A stretch of DNA of 64,000 nucleotides from positions 2,971,501-3,035,500 of the forward strand of contig NC_066589.1 in the NCBI RefSeq assembly GCF_905475345.1, read 5' to 3'. How positions within the stretch are numbered: position 1 is the stretch's first letter; each line of letters begins with the position of its first letter. The notes beneath the pieces were generated by a model that saw only the letters and a list, made by a program, of their open reading frames with translations, made no database searches and was not told where the DNA came from. The stretch is from Vespula vulgaris (lineage: Eukaryota; Arthropoda; Insecta; Hymenoptera; Vespidae). The position numbers were made by a program, and so were the translations under genes. Below, piece by piece: positions 24,439 through 37,717 of this stretch.

Positions 24439-26330
24439 CGGTAGGACTTTTAATCGCGCTCGGACACTCACGTGAATGTCCGAATGACGGTGACTCTACC
24501 CTTAATTACGCATTACCGACGTAATCTAATTTATACTTCAAACAAATAAAACTTGATCTTATGTAAACAAAATTGTAAGTTTAATTGAACTTTAAAGAAA
24601 ATAAAAATGAAAAATTTGTGACTCGACTTTAATGTAAAACTTGATTTTATTAAAATAAAGTTATGATTTTAATTTAAATTTGAAAAAGAAAAACGCGATA
24701 ACTCGACTTTAACAATAGAAATACATAAAATATGTAAAAATTCAATTCGCGTACGCGTGAAAATGTAGGATGGGAGACGGAATATTACGTCGTCTCAGTT
24801 TCTCAAATCTACATTACTACTACATAAGAGCATTTTGAGTGACTACGTGATAAAATTAAAATACTACTAAGAGCCATTTTCGAAGAGTTCCGTGGAACCT
24901 TCGAAAATAGCTCGATAATCTAATAATTGCCCTCTTGAGCCACAATTTGTGGGGGCCTCTTCGGCATATAGCCTCTTCTTTGCTTCGTGCCCTAACCACA
25001 ACTATAGAACATATTTAATAACTATCGTCATTACCGTCAAAAACTAAAACCGACCCTTATTCTAAGACGTGGAAGTAAACTAATACATCTAACGCAACTC
25101 TAAATCAAACCTGAAACGAAAAATCGAGAAAGCGTCGAAAGAGAAACGAGAATTAATAAATTAATTGCTGAAAATCCTAAGCTAAAAATTGATTAAGTTA
25201 TTCTATGTTCTACGCGTTATGATTCTACAAGTCTCTTTGTCTTTTATCAACGACTCTACTCTACTTCATTCCTTCAAAAGCAATGACTCTACTGAGACTT
25301 TTCTTTTATTAATAAAAATAATTAATCTTTAATTAAAAATGTAATGAAAAATCATTGGACGCTCCTTCTTACAAGCAATTATTCCAATTATTAGAAAAGA
25401 AATCATGCGATTTTGCTTATAATCCAGAGACTATCCATTGCGAATGTCTTCTAGCTTATTAATTATAAAAATTCGCGAATATCGCGATACTTTACTATTT
25501 TCGTGAGAGAAAATTATTTCAAAATGCATTTAAATATTCAAAATTTCAAATAATTATAATTAACGCGTTTAAGCAAGAAGACTCTATTCTGATCTAATAA
25601 ATAAATGAAAAATTAACAAACCATTCACGGGTAAATCTCCGAAGAAATTTACTCGTGGTCACTCAATGCTCTTCTACTTATTAATTACAACCAATCACTC
25701 GTGCCGATTCGGACCTTTCGTCCTCGACATGACTGAGTGATCGGAGGGACTAAAAAATTAACTTACTACTTAAGAAGTTCTGCGATGGCTCCAAAACACT
25801 GGACCGCGATTTAGGTCGAAATTGAGGGTGGATGATTTGTAGTTGGTTGAAAATGAGGTAGGTCGACATCGAAGTTGGTCGAGATCCTCTTCAGTGATGC
25901 ACTGACTCTAATTCGCGGTAGTTATTTATTAACGAACGATCACTGAATTTATTTCGCGAAACTCTACTGTCTTTTATAAATACAGTCCGTGCGACTGTTA
26001 AAAAATCAAAAAACTACGCGAACAAACACTGACTCTAAGGACTGCATTGCACGCAGTCTATGCAAAAACACTTATGGTTTAAATCGCGAATCGCGAACGA
26101 ACAAACACTGCTTCTACTTCGCGATAATTTTATTTTAATGGTACAAACACTCGATTACTTCATTGCTACGCGCGCGTCTGCGACGAGGTTCTGAAACAAA
26201 AATACAAACGAAATAATTAGTATTACTATTACAATGAAAATTATATAAAACATTCAAGAAATACGTAATGGAGAAATATACTTACTTTAAGTCTTCGTTG
26301 AAACTTCTACGAAAAGTATCCAAGAAAATT
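24439..26330 (-). repeat. Spacer, an inverted shorter relative of 41.8-45.9 kb
   Basis: After a 100-bp decayed 234-bp monomer, minus-strand blocks match the plus strand further right in consistent order: 26,020-26,140 with about 41,800-41,890; 25,680-25,810 with 42,370-42,490 (GGAGCCATCGCAGAACTTCT); 24,910-25,010 with 45,205-45,300 (GTGGTTAGGGCACGAAGCAA); 24,610-24,720 with the TTAAAGTCGAGTC repeats at 45.6-45.8 kb. The copies are roughly four-fifths alike in the best blocks by eye. GACTCTA words are frequent. No gene seen. Confidence 0.72.
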
Positions 26331-29300
26331 TCTAAGTCCACTCGTGGAGATAGATTGTCAAAGTCCTACGACGGTGCGAAAATTTCTAAGTCCACTCGTG
26401 GAGATAGATCGTCAAAGTCCTACGACGGTGCGAAAATTTCTAAGTCCACTCGTGGAGATAGATTGTCGAAGTCCTACGACGGTGCGAAAATTTCTAAGTC
26501 CACTCTTGGAGACAGATTGTCAAAGTCTCTTGAAAGCACAAAATCGAAGTCTGAAACAAAAGAAATCGTATAACATATCGAAAATATGAGTGATAGAATA
26601 TTATATTTGCTTAAACTCTTCGTTAATACTCACTCGAATGGCATCCTGCAAAAATTTCTAAGTCCACTCGTGGAGATAGATTGTCAGAGTCCCACGAAAG
26701 TGTGAAAATTTCTAAGTCCACTCGTGGAGATAGATTGTCAAAGTCCTACGGCGGTGCGAAAATTTCTAAGTCCACTCTTGGAGACAGATTGTCAAAGTCT
26801 CTCGAAAGCACAAAATCGAAGTCTGAAACAAAAGAAATCGTATAACATATCAAAAATATGAGTGATAGAATATTATATTTGCTTAAACACTTCGTTAATA
26901 CTCACTCGAATGGCATCCTGCAAAAATTTCTAAGTCCACTCGTGGAGATAGATTGTCAGAGTCCTACGACGGTGCGAAAATTTCTAAGTCCACTCTTGGA
27001 GACAGATTGTTAAAGTCTCTCGAAAGCACAAAATCGAAGTCTGAAACAAAAGAAATCGTATAACATATCGAAAATATGAGTGATAGAATATTATATTTGC
27101 TTAAACTCTTCGTTAATACTCACTCGAATGGCATCCTGCAAAAATTTCTAAGTCCACTCGTGGAGATAGATCGTCAAAGTCCTACGACGGTGCGAAAATT
27201 TCTAAGTCCACTCGTGGAGATAGATTGTCGAAGTCCTACGACGGTGCGAAAATTTCTAAGTCCACTCTTGGAGACAGATTGTCAAAGTCTCTCGAAAGCA
27301 CAAAATCGAAGTCTGAAACAAAAGAAATCGTATAACATATCGAAAATATGAGTGATAGAATATTATATTTGCTTAAACTCTTCGTTAATACTCACTCGAA
27401 TGGCATCCTGCAAAAATTTCTAAGTCTACTCGTGGGGATAGATTGTCAGAGTCCCACGAAAATGTGAAAATTTCTAAGTCCACTCGTGGAGATAGATTGT
27501 CAAAGTCCTACGACGGTGCGAAAATTTCTAAGTCCACTCTTGGAGACAGATTGTTAAAGTCTCTCGAAAGCACAAAATCGAAGTCTGAAACAAAAGAAAT
27601 CGTATAACATATCGAAAATATGAGTGATAGAATATTATATTTGCTTAAACTCTTCGTTAATACTCACTCGAATGGCATCCTGCAAAAATTTCTAAGTCCA
27701 CTCGTGGAGATAGATTGTCAGAGTCCCACGAAAGTGTGAAAATTTCTAAGTCCACTCGTGGAGATAGATTGTCAAAGTCCTACGACGGTGCGAAAATTTC
27801 TAAGTCCACTCTTGGAGACAGATTGTTAAAGTCTCTCGAAAGCACAAAATCGAAGTCTGAAACAAAAGAAATCGTATAACATATCGAAAATATGAGTGAT
27901 AGAATATTATATTTGCTTAAACTCTTCGTTAATACTCACTCGAATGGCATCCTGCAAAAATTTCTAAGTCCACTCGTGGAGATAGATTGTCAGAGTCCCA
28001 CGAAAGTGTGAAAATTTCTAAGTCCACTCGTGGAGATAGATCGTCAAAGTCCTACGACGGTGCGAAAATTTCTAAGTCCACTCTTGGAGACAGATTGTCA
28101 AAGTCTCTCGAAAGCACAAAATCGAAGTCTGAAACAAAAGAAATCGTATAACATATCGAAAATATGAGTGATAGAATATTATATTTGCTTAAACTCTTCG
28201 TTAATACTCACTCGAATGGCATCCTGCAAAAATTTCTAAGTCCACTCGTGGAGATAGATTGTCAGAGTCCCACGAAAGTGTGAAAATTTCTAAGTCCACT
28301 CGTGGAGATAGATCGTCAAAGTCCTACGAAGGTGCGAAAATTTCTAAGTCCACTCTTGGAGACAGATTGTCAAAGTCTCTCGAAAGCACAAAATCGAAGT
28401 CTGAAACAAAAGAAATCGTATAACATATCGAAAATATGAGTGATAGAATATTATATTTGCTTAAACTCTTCGTTAATACTCACTCGAATGGCATCCTGCA
28501 AAAATTTCTAAGTCCACTCGTGGAGATAGATTGTCAGAGTCCCACGAAAGTGTGAAAATTTCTAAGTCCACTCGTGGAGATAGATTGTCGAAGTCCTACG
28601 ACGGTGCGAAAATTTCTAAGTCCACTCTTGGAGACAGATTGTCAAAGTCTCTCGAAAGCACAAAATCGAAGTCTGAAACAAAAGAAATCGTATAACATAT
28701 CGAAAATATGAGTGATAGAATATTATATTTGCTTAAACTCTTCGTTAATACTCACTCGAATGGCATCCTGCAAAAATTTCTAAGTCCACTCGTGGAGATA
28801 GATTGTCAGAGTCCCACGAAAGTGCGAAAATTTCTAAGTCCACTCTTGGAGACAGATTGTCAAAGTCTCTCGAAAGCACAAAATCGAAGTCTGAAACAAA
28901 AGAAATCGTATAACATATCGAAAATATGAGTGATAGAATATTATATTTGCTTAAACTCTTCGTTAATACTCACTCGAATGGCATCCTGCAAAAATTTCTA
29001 AGTCTACTCGTGGGGATAGATTGTCAGAGTCCCACGAAAATGTGAAAATTTCTAAGTCCACTCGTGGAGATAGATTGTCAAAGTCCTACGACGGTGCGAA
29101 AATTTCTAAGTCCACTCTTGGAGACAGATTGTTAAAGTCTCTCGAAAGCACAAAATCGAAGTCTGAAACAAAAGAAATCGTATAACATATCGAAAATATG
29201 AGTGATAGAATATTATATTTGCTTAAACTCTTCGTTAATACTCACTCGAATGGCATCCTGCAAAAATTTCTAAGTCCACTCGTGGAGATAGATTGTCAGA

Positions 29301-32300
29301 GTCCCACGAAAGTGTGAAAATTTCTAAGTCCACTCGTGGAGATAGATCGTCAAAGTCCTACGACGGTGCGAAAATTTCTAAGTCCACTCTTGGAGACAGA
29401 TTGTCAAAGTCTCTCGAAAGCACAAAATCGAAGTCTGAAACAAAAGAAATCGTATAACATATCGAAAATATGAGTGATAGAATATTATATTTGCTTAAAC
29501 TCTTCGTTAATACTCACTCGAATGGCATCCTGCAAAAATTTCTAAGTCCACTCGTGGAGATAGATTGTCAGAGTCCCACGAAAGTGTGAAAATTTCTAAG
29601 TCCACTCGTGGAGATAGATCGTCAAAGTCCTACGACGGTGCGAAAATTTCTAAGTCCACTCTTGGAGACAGATTGTCAAAGTCTCTCGAAAGCACAAAAT
29701 CGAAGTCTGAAACAAAAGAAATCGTATAACATATCGAAAATATGAGTGATAGAATATTATATTTGCTTAAACTCTTCGTTAATACTCACTCGAATGGCAT
29801 CCTGCAAAAATTTCTAAGTCCACTCGTGGAGATAGATTGTCAGAGTCCCACGAAAGTGTGAAAATTTCTAAGTCCACTCGTGGAGATAGATCGTCAAAGT
29901 CCTACGACGGTGCGAAAATTTCTAAGTCCACTCTTGGAGACAGATTGTCAAAGTCTCTCGAAAGCACAAAATCGAAGTCTGAAACAAAAGAAATCGTATA
30001 ACATATCGAAAATATGAGTGATAGAATATTATATTTGCTTAAACTCTTCGTTAATACTCACTCGAATGGCATCCTGCAAAAATTTCTAAGTCCACTCGTG
30101 GAGATAGATTGTCAGAGTCCCACGAAAGTGTGAAAATTTCTAAGTCCACACGTGGAGATAGATCGTCAAAGTCCTACGACGGTGCGAAAATTTCTAAGTC
30201 CACTCTTGGAGACAGATTGTCAAAGTCTCTCGAAAGCACAAAATCGAAGTCTGAAACAAAAGAAATCGTATAACATATCGAAAATATGAGTGATAGAATA
30301 TTATATTTGCTTAAACTCTTCGTTAATACTCACTCGAATGGCATCCTGCAAAAATTTCTAAGTCTACTCGTGGGGATAGATTGTCAGAGTCCCACGAAAA
30401 TGTGAAAATTTCTAAGTCCACTCGTGGAGATAGATTGTCAAAGTCCTACGACGGTGCGAAAATTTCTAAGTCCACTCTTGGAGACAGATTGTTAAAGTCT
30501 CTCGAAAGCACAAAATCGAAGTCTGAAACAAAAGAAATCGTATAACATATCGAAAATATGAGTGATAGAATATTATATTTGCTTAAACTCTTCGTTAATA
30601 CTCACTCGAATGGCATCCTGCAAAAATTTCTAAGTCCACTCGTGGAGATAGATTGTCAGAGTCCCACGAAAGTGTGAAAATTTCTAAGTCCACTCGTGGA
30701 GATAGATTGTCAAAGTCCTACGACGGTGCGAAAATTTCTAAGTCCACTCTTGGAGACAGATTGTTAAAGTCTCTCGAAAGCACAAAATCGAAGTCTGAAA
30801 CAAAAGAAATCGTATAACATATCGAAAATATGAGTGATAGAATATTATATTTGCTTAAACTCTTCGTTAATACTCACTCGAATGGCATCCTGCAAAAATT
30901 TCTAAGTCCACTCGTGGAGATAGATTGTCAGAGTCCCACGAAAGTGTGAAAATTTCTAAGTCCACTCGTGGAGATAGATCGTCAAAGTCCTACGACGGTG
31001 CGAAAATTTCTAAGTCCACTCTTGGAGACAGATTGTCAAAGTCTCTCGAAAGCACAAAATCGAAGTCTGAAACAAAAGAAATCGTATAACATATCGAAAA
31101 TATGAGTGATAGAATATTATATTTGCTTAAACTCTTCGTTAATACTCACTCGAATGGCATCCTGCAAAAATTTCTAAGTCCACTCGTGGAGATAGATTGT
31201 CAGAGTCCCACGAAAGTGTGAAAATTTCTAAGTCCACTCGTGGAGATAGATCGTCAAAGTCCTACGACGGTGCGAAAATTTCTAAGTCCACTCTTGGAGA
31301 CAGATTGTCAAAGTCTCTCGAAAGCACAAAATCGAAGTCTGAAACAAAAGAAATCGTATAACATATCGAAAATATGAGTGATAGAATATTATATTTGCTT
31401 AAACTCTTCGTTAATACTCACTCGAATGGCATCCTGCAAAAATTTCTAAGTCCACTCGTGGAGATAGATTGTCAGAGTCCCACGAAAGTGTGAAAATTTC
31501 TAAGTCCACTCGTGGAGATAGATTGTCGAAGTCCTACGACGGTGCGAAAATTTCTAAGTCCACTCTTGGAGACAGATTGTCAAAGTCTCTCGAAAGCACA
31601 AAATCGAAGTCTGAAACAAAAGAAATCGTATAACATATCGAAAATATGAGTGATAGAATATTATATTTGCTTAAACTCTTCGTTAATACTCACTCGAATG
31701 GCATCCTGCAAAAATTTCTAAGTCCACTCGTGGAGATAGATTGTCAGAGTCCCACGAAAGTGCGAAAATTTCTAAGTCCACTCTTGGAGACAGATTGTCA
31801 AAGTCTCTCGAAAGCACAAAATCGAAGTCTGAAACAAAAGAAATCGTATAACATATCGAAAATATGAGTGATAGAATATTATATTTGCTTAAACTCTTCG
31901 TTAATACTCACTCGAATGGCATCCTGCAAAAATTTCTAAGTCTACTCGTGGGGATAGATTGTCAGAGTCCCACGAAAATGTGAAAATTTCTAAGTCCACT
32001 CGTGGAGATAGATTGTCAAAGTCCTACGACGGTGCGAAAATTTCTAAGTCCACTCTTGGAGACAGATTGTTAAAGTCTCTCGAAAGCACAAAATCGAAGT
32101 CTGAAACAAAAGAAATCGTATAACATATCGAAAATATGAGTGATAGAATATTATATTTGCTTAAACTCTTCGTTAATACTCACTCGAATGGCATCCTGCA
32201 AAAATTTCTAAGTCCACTCGTGGAGATAGATTGTCAGAGTCCCACGAAAGTGTGAAAATTTCTAAGTCCACTCGTGGAGATAGATCGTCAAAGTCCTACG

Positions 32301-35300
32301 ACGGTGCGAAAATTTCTAAGTCCACTCTTGGAGACAGATTGTCAAAGTCTCTCGAAAGCACAAAATCGAAGTCTGAAACAAAAGAAATCGTATAACATAT
32401 CGAAAATATGAGTGATAGAATATTATATTTGCTTAAACTCTTCGTTAATACTCACTCGAATGGCATCCTGCAAAAATTTCTAAGTCCACTCGTGGAGATA
32501 GATTGTCAGAGTCCCACGAAAGTGTGAAAATTTCTAAGTCCACTCGTGGAGATAGATCGTCAAAGTCCTACGACGGTGCGAAAATTTCTAAGTCCACTCT
32601 TGGAGACAGATTGTCAAAGTCTCTCGAAAGCACAAAATCGAAGTCTGAAACAAAAGAAATCGTATAACATATCGAAAATATGAGTGATAGAATATTATAT
32701 TTGCTTAAACTCTTCGTTAATACTCACTCGAATGGCATCCTGCAAAAATTTCTAAGTCTACTCGTGGGGATAGATTGTCAGAGTCCCACGAAAATGTGAA
32801 AATTTCTAAGTCCACTCGTGGAGATAGATTGTCAAAGTCCTACGACGGTGCGAAAATTTCTAAGTCCACTCTTGGAGACAGATTGTTAAAGTCTCTCGAA
32901 AGCACAAAATCGAAGTCTGAAACAAAAGAAATCGTATAACATATCGAAAATATGAGTGATAGAATATTATATTTGCTTAAACTCTTCGTTAATACTCACT
33001 CGAATGGCATCCTGCAAAAATTTCTAAGTCCACTCGTGGAGATAGATTGTCAGAGTCCCACGAAAGTGTGAAAATTTCTAAGTCCACTCGTGGAGATAGA
33101 TTGTCAAAGTCCTACGACGGTGCGAAAATTTCTAAGTCCACTCTTGGAGACAGATTGTTAAAGTCTCTCGAAAGCACAAAATCGAAGTCTGAAACAAAAG
33201 AAATCGTATAACATATCGAAAATATGAGTGATAGAATATTATATTTGCTTAAACTCTTCGTTAATACTCACTCGAATGGCATCCTGCAAAAATTTCTAAG
33301 TCCACTCGTGGAGATAGATTGTCAGAGTCCCACGAAAGTGTGAAAATTTCTAAGTCCACTCGTGGAGATAGATCGTCAAAGTCCTACGACGGTGCGAAAA
33401 TTTCTAAGTCCACTCTTGGAGACAGATTGTCAAAGTCTCTCGAAAGCACAAAATCGAAGTCTGAAACAAAAGAAATCGTATAACATATCGAAAATATGAG
33501 TGATAGAATATTATATTTGCTTAAACTCTTCGTTAATACTCACTCGAATGGCATCCTGCAAAAATTTCTAAGTCCACTCGTGGAGATAGATTGTCAGAGT
33601 CCCACGAAAGTGTGAAAATTTCTAAGTCCACTCGTGGAGATAGATCGTCAAAGTCCTACGACGGTGCGAAAATTTCTAAGTCCACTCTTGGAGACAGATT
33701 GTCAAAGTCTCTCGAAAGCACAAAATCGAAGTCTGAAACAAAAGAAATCGTATAACATATCGAAAATATGAGTGATAGAATATTATATTTGCTTAAACTC
33801 TTCGTTAATACTCACTCGAATGGCATCCTGCAAAAATTTCTAAGTCCACTCGTGGAGATAGATTGTCAGAGTCCCACGAAAGTGTGAAAATTTCTAAGTC
33901 CACTCGTGGAGATAGATTGTCGAAGTCCTACGACGGTGCGAAAATTTCTAAGTCCACTCTTGGAGACAGATTGTCAAAGTCTCTCGAAAGCACAAAATCG
34001 AAGTCTGAAACAAAAGAAATCGTATAACATATCGAAAATATGAGTGATAGAATATTATATTTGCTTAAACTCTTCGTTAATACTCACTCGAATGGCATCC
34101 TGCAAAAATTTCTAAGTCCACTCGTGGAGATAGATTGTCAGAGTCCCACGAAAGTGCGAAAATTTCTAAGTCCACTCTTGGAGACAGATTGTCAAAGTCT
34201 CTCGAAAGCACAAAATCGAAGTCTGAAACAAAAGAAATCGTATAACATATCGAAAATATGAGTGATAGAATATTATATTTGCTTAAACTCTTCGTTAATA
34301 CTCACTCGAATGGCATCCTGCAAAAATTTCTAAGTCTACTCGTGGGGATAGATTGTCAGAGTCCCACGAAAATGTGAAAATTTCTAAGTCCACTCGTGGA
34401 GATAGATTGTCAAAGTCCTACGACGGTGCGAAAATTTCTAAGTCCACTCTTGGAGACAGATTGTTAAAGTCTCTCGAAAGCACAAAATCGAAGTCTGAAA
34501 CAAAAGAAATCGTATAACATATCGAAAATATGAGTGATAGAATATTATATTTGCTTAAACTCTTCGTTAATACTCACTCGAATGGCATCCTGCAAAAATT
34601 TCTAAGTCCACTCGTGGAGATAGATTGTCAGAGTCCCACGAAAGTGTGAAAATTTCTAAGTCCACTCGTGGAGATAGATCGTCAAAGTCCTACGACGGTG
34701 CGAAAATTTCTAAGTCCACTCGTGGAGATAGATTGTCGAAGTCCTACGACGGTGCGAAAATTTCTAAGTCCACTCTTGGAGACAGATTGTCAAAGTCTCT
34801 TGAAAGCACAAAATCGAAGTCTGAAACAAAAGAAATCGTATAACATATCGAAAATATGAGTGATAGAATATTATATTTGCTTAAACTCTTCGTTAATACT
34901 CACTCGAATGGCATCCTGCAAAAATTTCTAAGTCCACTCGTGGAGATAGATTGTCAGAGTCCCACGAAAGTGTGAAAATTTCTAAGTCCACTCGTGGAGA
35001 TAGATTGTCAAAGTCCTACGGCGGTGCGAAAATTTCTAAGTCCACTCTTGGAGACAGATTGTCAAAGTCTCTCGAAAGCACAAAATCGAAGTCTGAAACA
35101 AAAGAAATCGTATAACATATCAAAAATATGAGTGATAGAATATTATATTTGCTTAAACACTTCGTTAATACTCACTCGAATGGCATCCTGCAAAAATTTC
35201 TAAGTCCACTCGTGGAGATAGATTGTCAGAGTCCTACGACGGTGCGAAAATTTCTAAGTCCACTCTTGGAGACAGATTGTTAAAGTCTCTCGAAAGCACA

Positions 35301-36923
35301 AAATCGAAGTCTGAAACAAAAGAAATCGTATAACATATCGAAAATATGAGTGATAGAATATTATATTTGCTTAAACTCTTCGTTAATACTCACTCGAATG
35401 GCATCCTGCAAAAATTTCTAAGTCCACTCGTGGAGATAGATCGTCAAAGTCCTACGACGGTGCGAAAATTTCTAAGTCCACTCGTGGAGATAGATTGTCG
35501 AAGTCCTACGACGGTGCGAAAATTTCTAAGTCCACTCTTGGAGACAGATTGTCAAAGTCTCTCGAAAGCACAAAATCGAAGTCTGAAACAAAAGAAATCG
35601 TATAACATATCGAAAATATGAGTGATAGAATATTATATTTGCTTAAACTCTTCGTTAATACTCACTCGAATGGCATCCTGCAAAAATTTCTAAGTCTACT
35701 CGTGGGGATAGATTGTCAGAGTCCCACGAAAATGTGAAAATTTCTAAGTCCACTCGTGGAGATAGATTGTCAAAGTCCTACGACGGTGCGAAAATTTCTA
35801 AGTCCACTCTTGGAGACAGATTGTTAAAGTCTCTCGAAAGCACAAAATCGAAGTCTGAAACAAAAGAAATCGTATAACATATCGAAAATATGAGTGATAG
35901 AATATTATATTTGCTTAAACTCTTCGTTAATACTCACTCGAATGGCATCCTGCAAAAATTTCTAAGTCCACTCGTGGAGATAGATTGTCAAAGTCCTACG
36001 ACGGTGCGAAAATTTCTAAGTCCACTCTTGGAGACAGATTGTTAAAGTCTCTCGAAAGCACAAAATCGAAGTCTGAAACAAAAGAAGTCGTATAACATAT
36101 CGAAAATATGAGTGATAGAATATTATATTTGCTTAAACTCTTCGTTAATACTCACTCGAATGGCATCCTGCAAAAATTTCTAAGTCCACTCGTGGAGATA
36201 GATTGTCAGAGTCCCACGAAAGTGTGAAAATTTCTAAGTCCACTCGTGGAGATAGATCGTCAAAGTCCTACGACGGTGCGAAAATTTCTAAGTCCACTCT
36301 TGGAGACAGATTGTCAAAGTCTCTCGAAAGCACAAAATCGAAGTCTGAAACAAAAGAAATCGTATAACATATCGAAAATATGAGTGATAGAATATTATAT
36401 TTGCTTAAACTCTTCGTTAATACTCACTCGAATGGCATCCTGCAAAAATTTCTAAGTCCACTCGTGGAGATAGATTGTCAGAGTCCCACGAAAGTGTGAA
36501 AATTTCTAAGTCCACTCGTGGAGATAGATTGTCGAAGTCCTACGACGGTGCGAAAATTTCTAAGTCCACTCTTGGAGACAGATTGTCAAAGTCTCTCGAA
36601 AGCACAAAATCGAAGTCTGAAACAAAAGAAATCGTATAACATATCGAAAATATGAGTGATAGAATATTATATTTGCTTAAACTCTTCGTTAATACTCACT
36701 CGAATGGCATCCTGCAAAAATTTCTAAGTCCACTCGTGGAGATAGATTGTCAGAGTCCCACGAAAGTGTGAAAATTTCTAAGTCCACTCGTGGAGATAGA
36801 TTGTCGAAGTCCTACGACGGTGCGAAAATTTCTAAGTCCACTCTTGGAGACAGATTGTCAAAGTCTCTCGAAAGCACAAAATCGAAGTCTGAAACAAAAG
36901 AAATCGTATAACATATCGAAAAT
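26331..36923 (+). repeat. 272-bp satellite array (39 full units plus an edge unit)
   Basis: ATGAGTGATAGAATATTATA marks each unit, at 26,586, 26,858, 27,076, 27,348 and on to 36,924. Spacings are 272 bp (32 units), 218 bp (6) and 326 bp (1), summing to 10,338 bp. The differences are multiples of a 54-bp subrepeat (starts AATTTCTAAGTCCACTC), present 2, 3 or 4 times per unit. A block of about 1.2 kb from 26.39 kb recurs 8,270 bp later with the same rare variants. Open frames here arise because 54 is a multiple of three; the 272-bp unit is not, and the marker segment carries stops. Confidence 0.95.
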
Positions 36924-37717
36924 ATGAGTGATAGAATATTGTACTTACGTAAACTCTTCATTAATACTCGTTCGAATGTCTTCTGCGAAAATTTCTAAGT
37001 TCTCTCGTCGAAGTCCAAAACACAACTGAACTAGTAACTGTAACAATCTGTCAAATACCCGACTTTGTTGTCGTCTCTGGAAGCCGAGTATCCCCACTTC
37101 GCAATTTAAGTCTAAAATAAAATAATTCGTATAGAATATTGAAAGAATGAGTGATATAATAATATACTTACATTTCCTCTTCTCTATTACCTGCGGAGAA
37201 CGCGTATTGGGAGAACATCTACGCGTAGTCGTCGAAATTCGAAGTAAATCCGAAACAGTAGCTGTCGGTCTGCCTATATTATCGTCACGAGTGGGAGAAT
37301 ATCCCCACTACTCCATTTGATTCTAAAACAACAAATCGTATAGAATAGTACTGCGAAAACTGCGATGTGTACTTGTCGAAATTCAAAACAAGACTGAACC
37401 AGCAGCTGTCAAAGTTCATTTTATTGGCCTCACGGGTGGGAAAGTATCCCCACCTCCTTAATTTAATTCTGAAACAAAACAAATCGTATAGAATATTGAA
37501 AGACTTCATGATATAATTATATACATATATTAACTCTTTTTTATTATTTGCGGAGAATGCGTTCTACAAGAACTGCAATGTGTATTCGTCGAAATTCGTA
37601 ACAAGACTGTATCATTAACTGTCAAAGTCGGTCCTCTTATACTATCGTCAGGAGTGGGAGAGTACCCCACTACACCATTTAATTCTGAAACAAGAAATCG
37701 TATAGAATATTGAAAGA
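36924..37717 (+). repeat. Bridging, diverged monomers between the two arrays
   Basis: Units starting at 36,924, 37,147, about 37,350 (truncated) and 37,508 combine features of both neighbours. The first still has AAAATTTCTAAGTTCTCTCG as in the 272-bp family but also GAGTATCCCCACTTCGC as in the 202-bp family. All keep AATCGTATAGAATATTGAAAG before the marker. Confidence 0.8.

Noticed and set aside
26268..26573. 101-codon frame with an 18-residue repeat in the 272-bp array
   Set aside because: It is open only because the 54-bp subrepeat is a multiple of three. The array period (272) is not, each unit carries stops, and variants do not respect codons.
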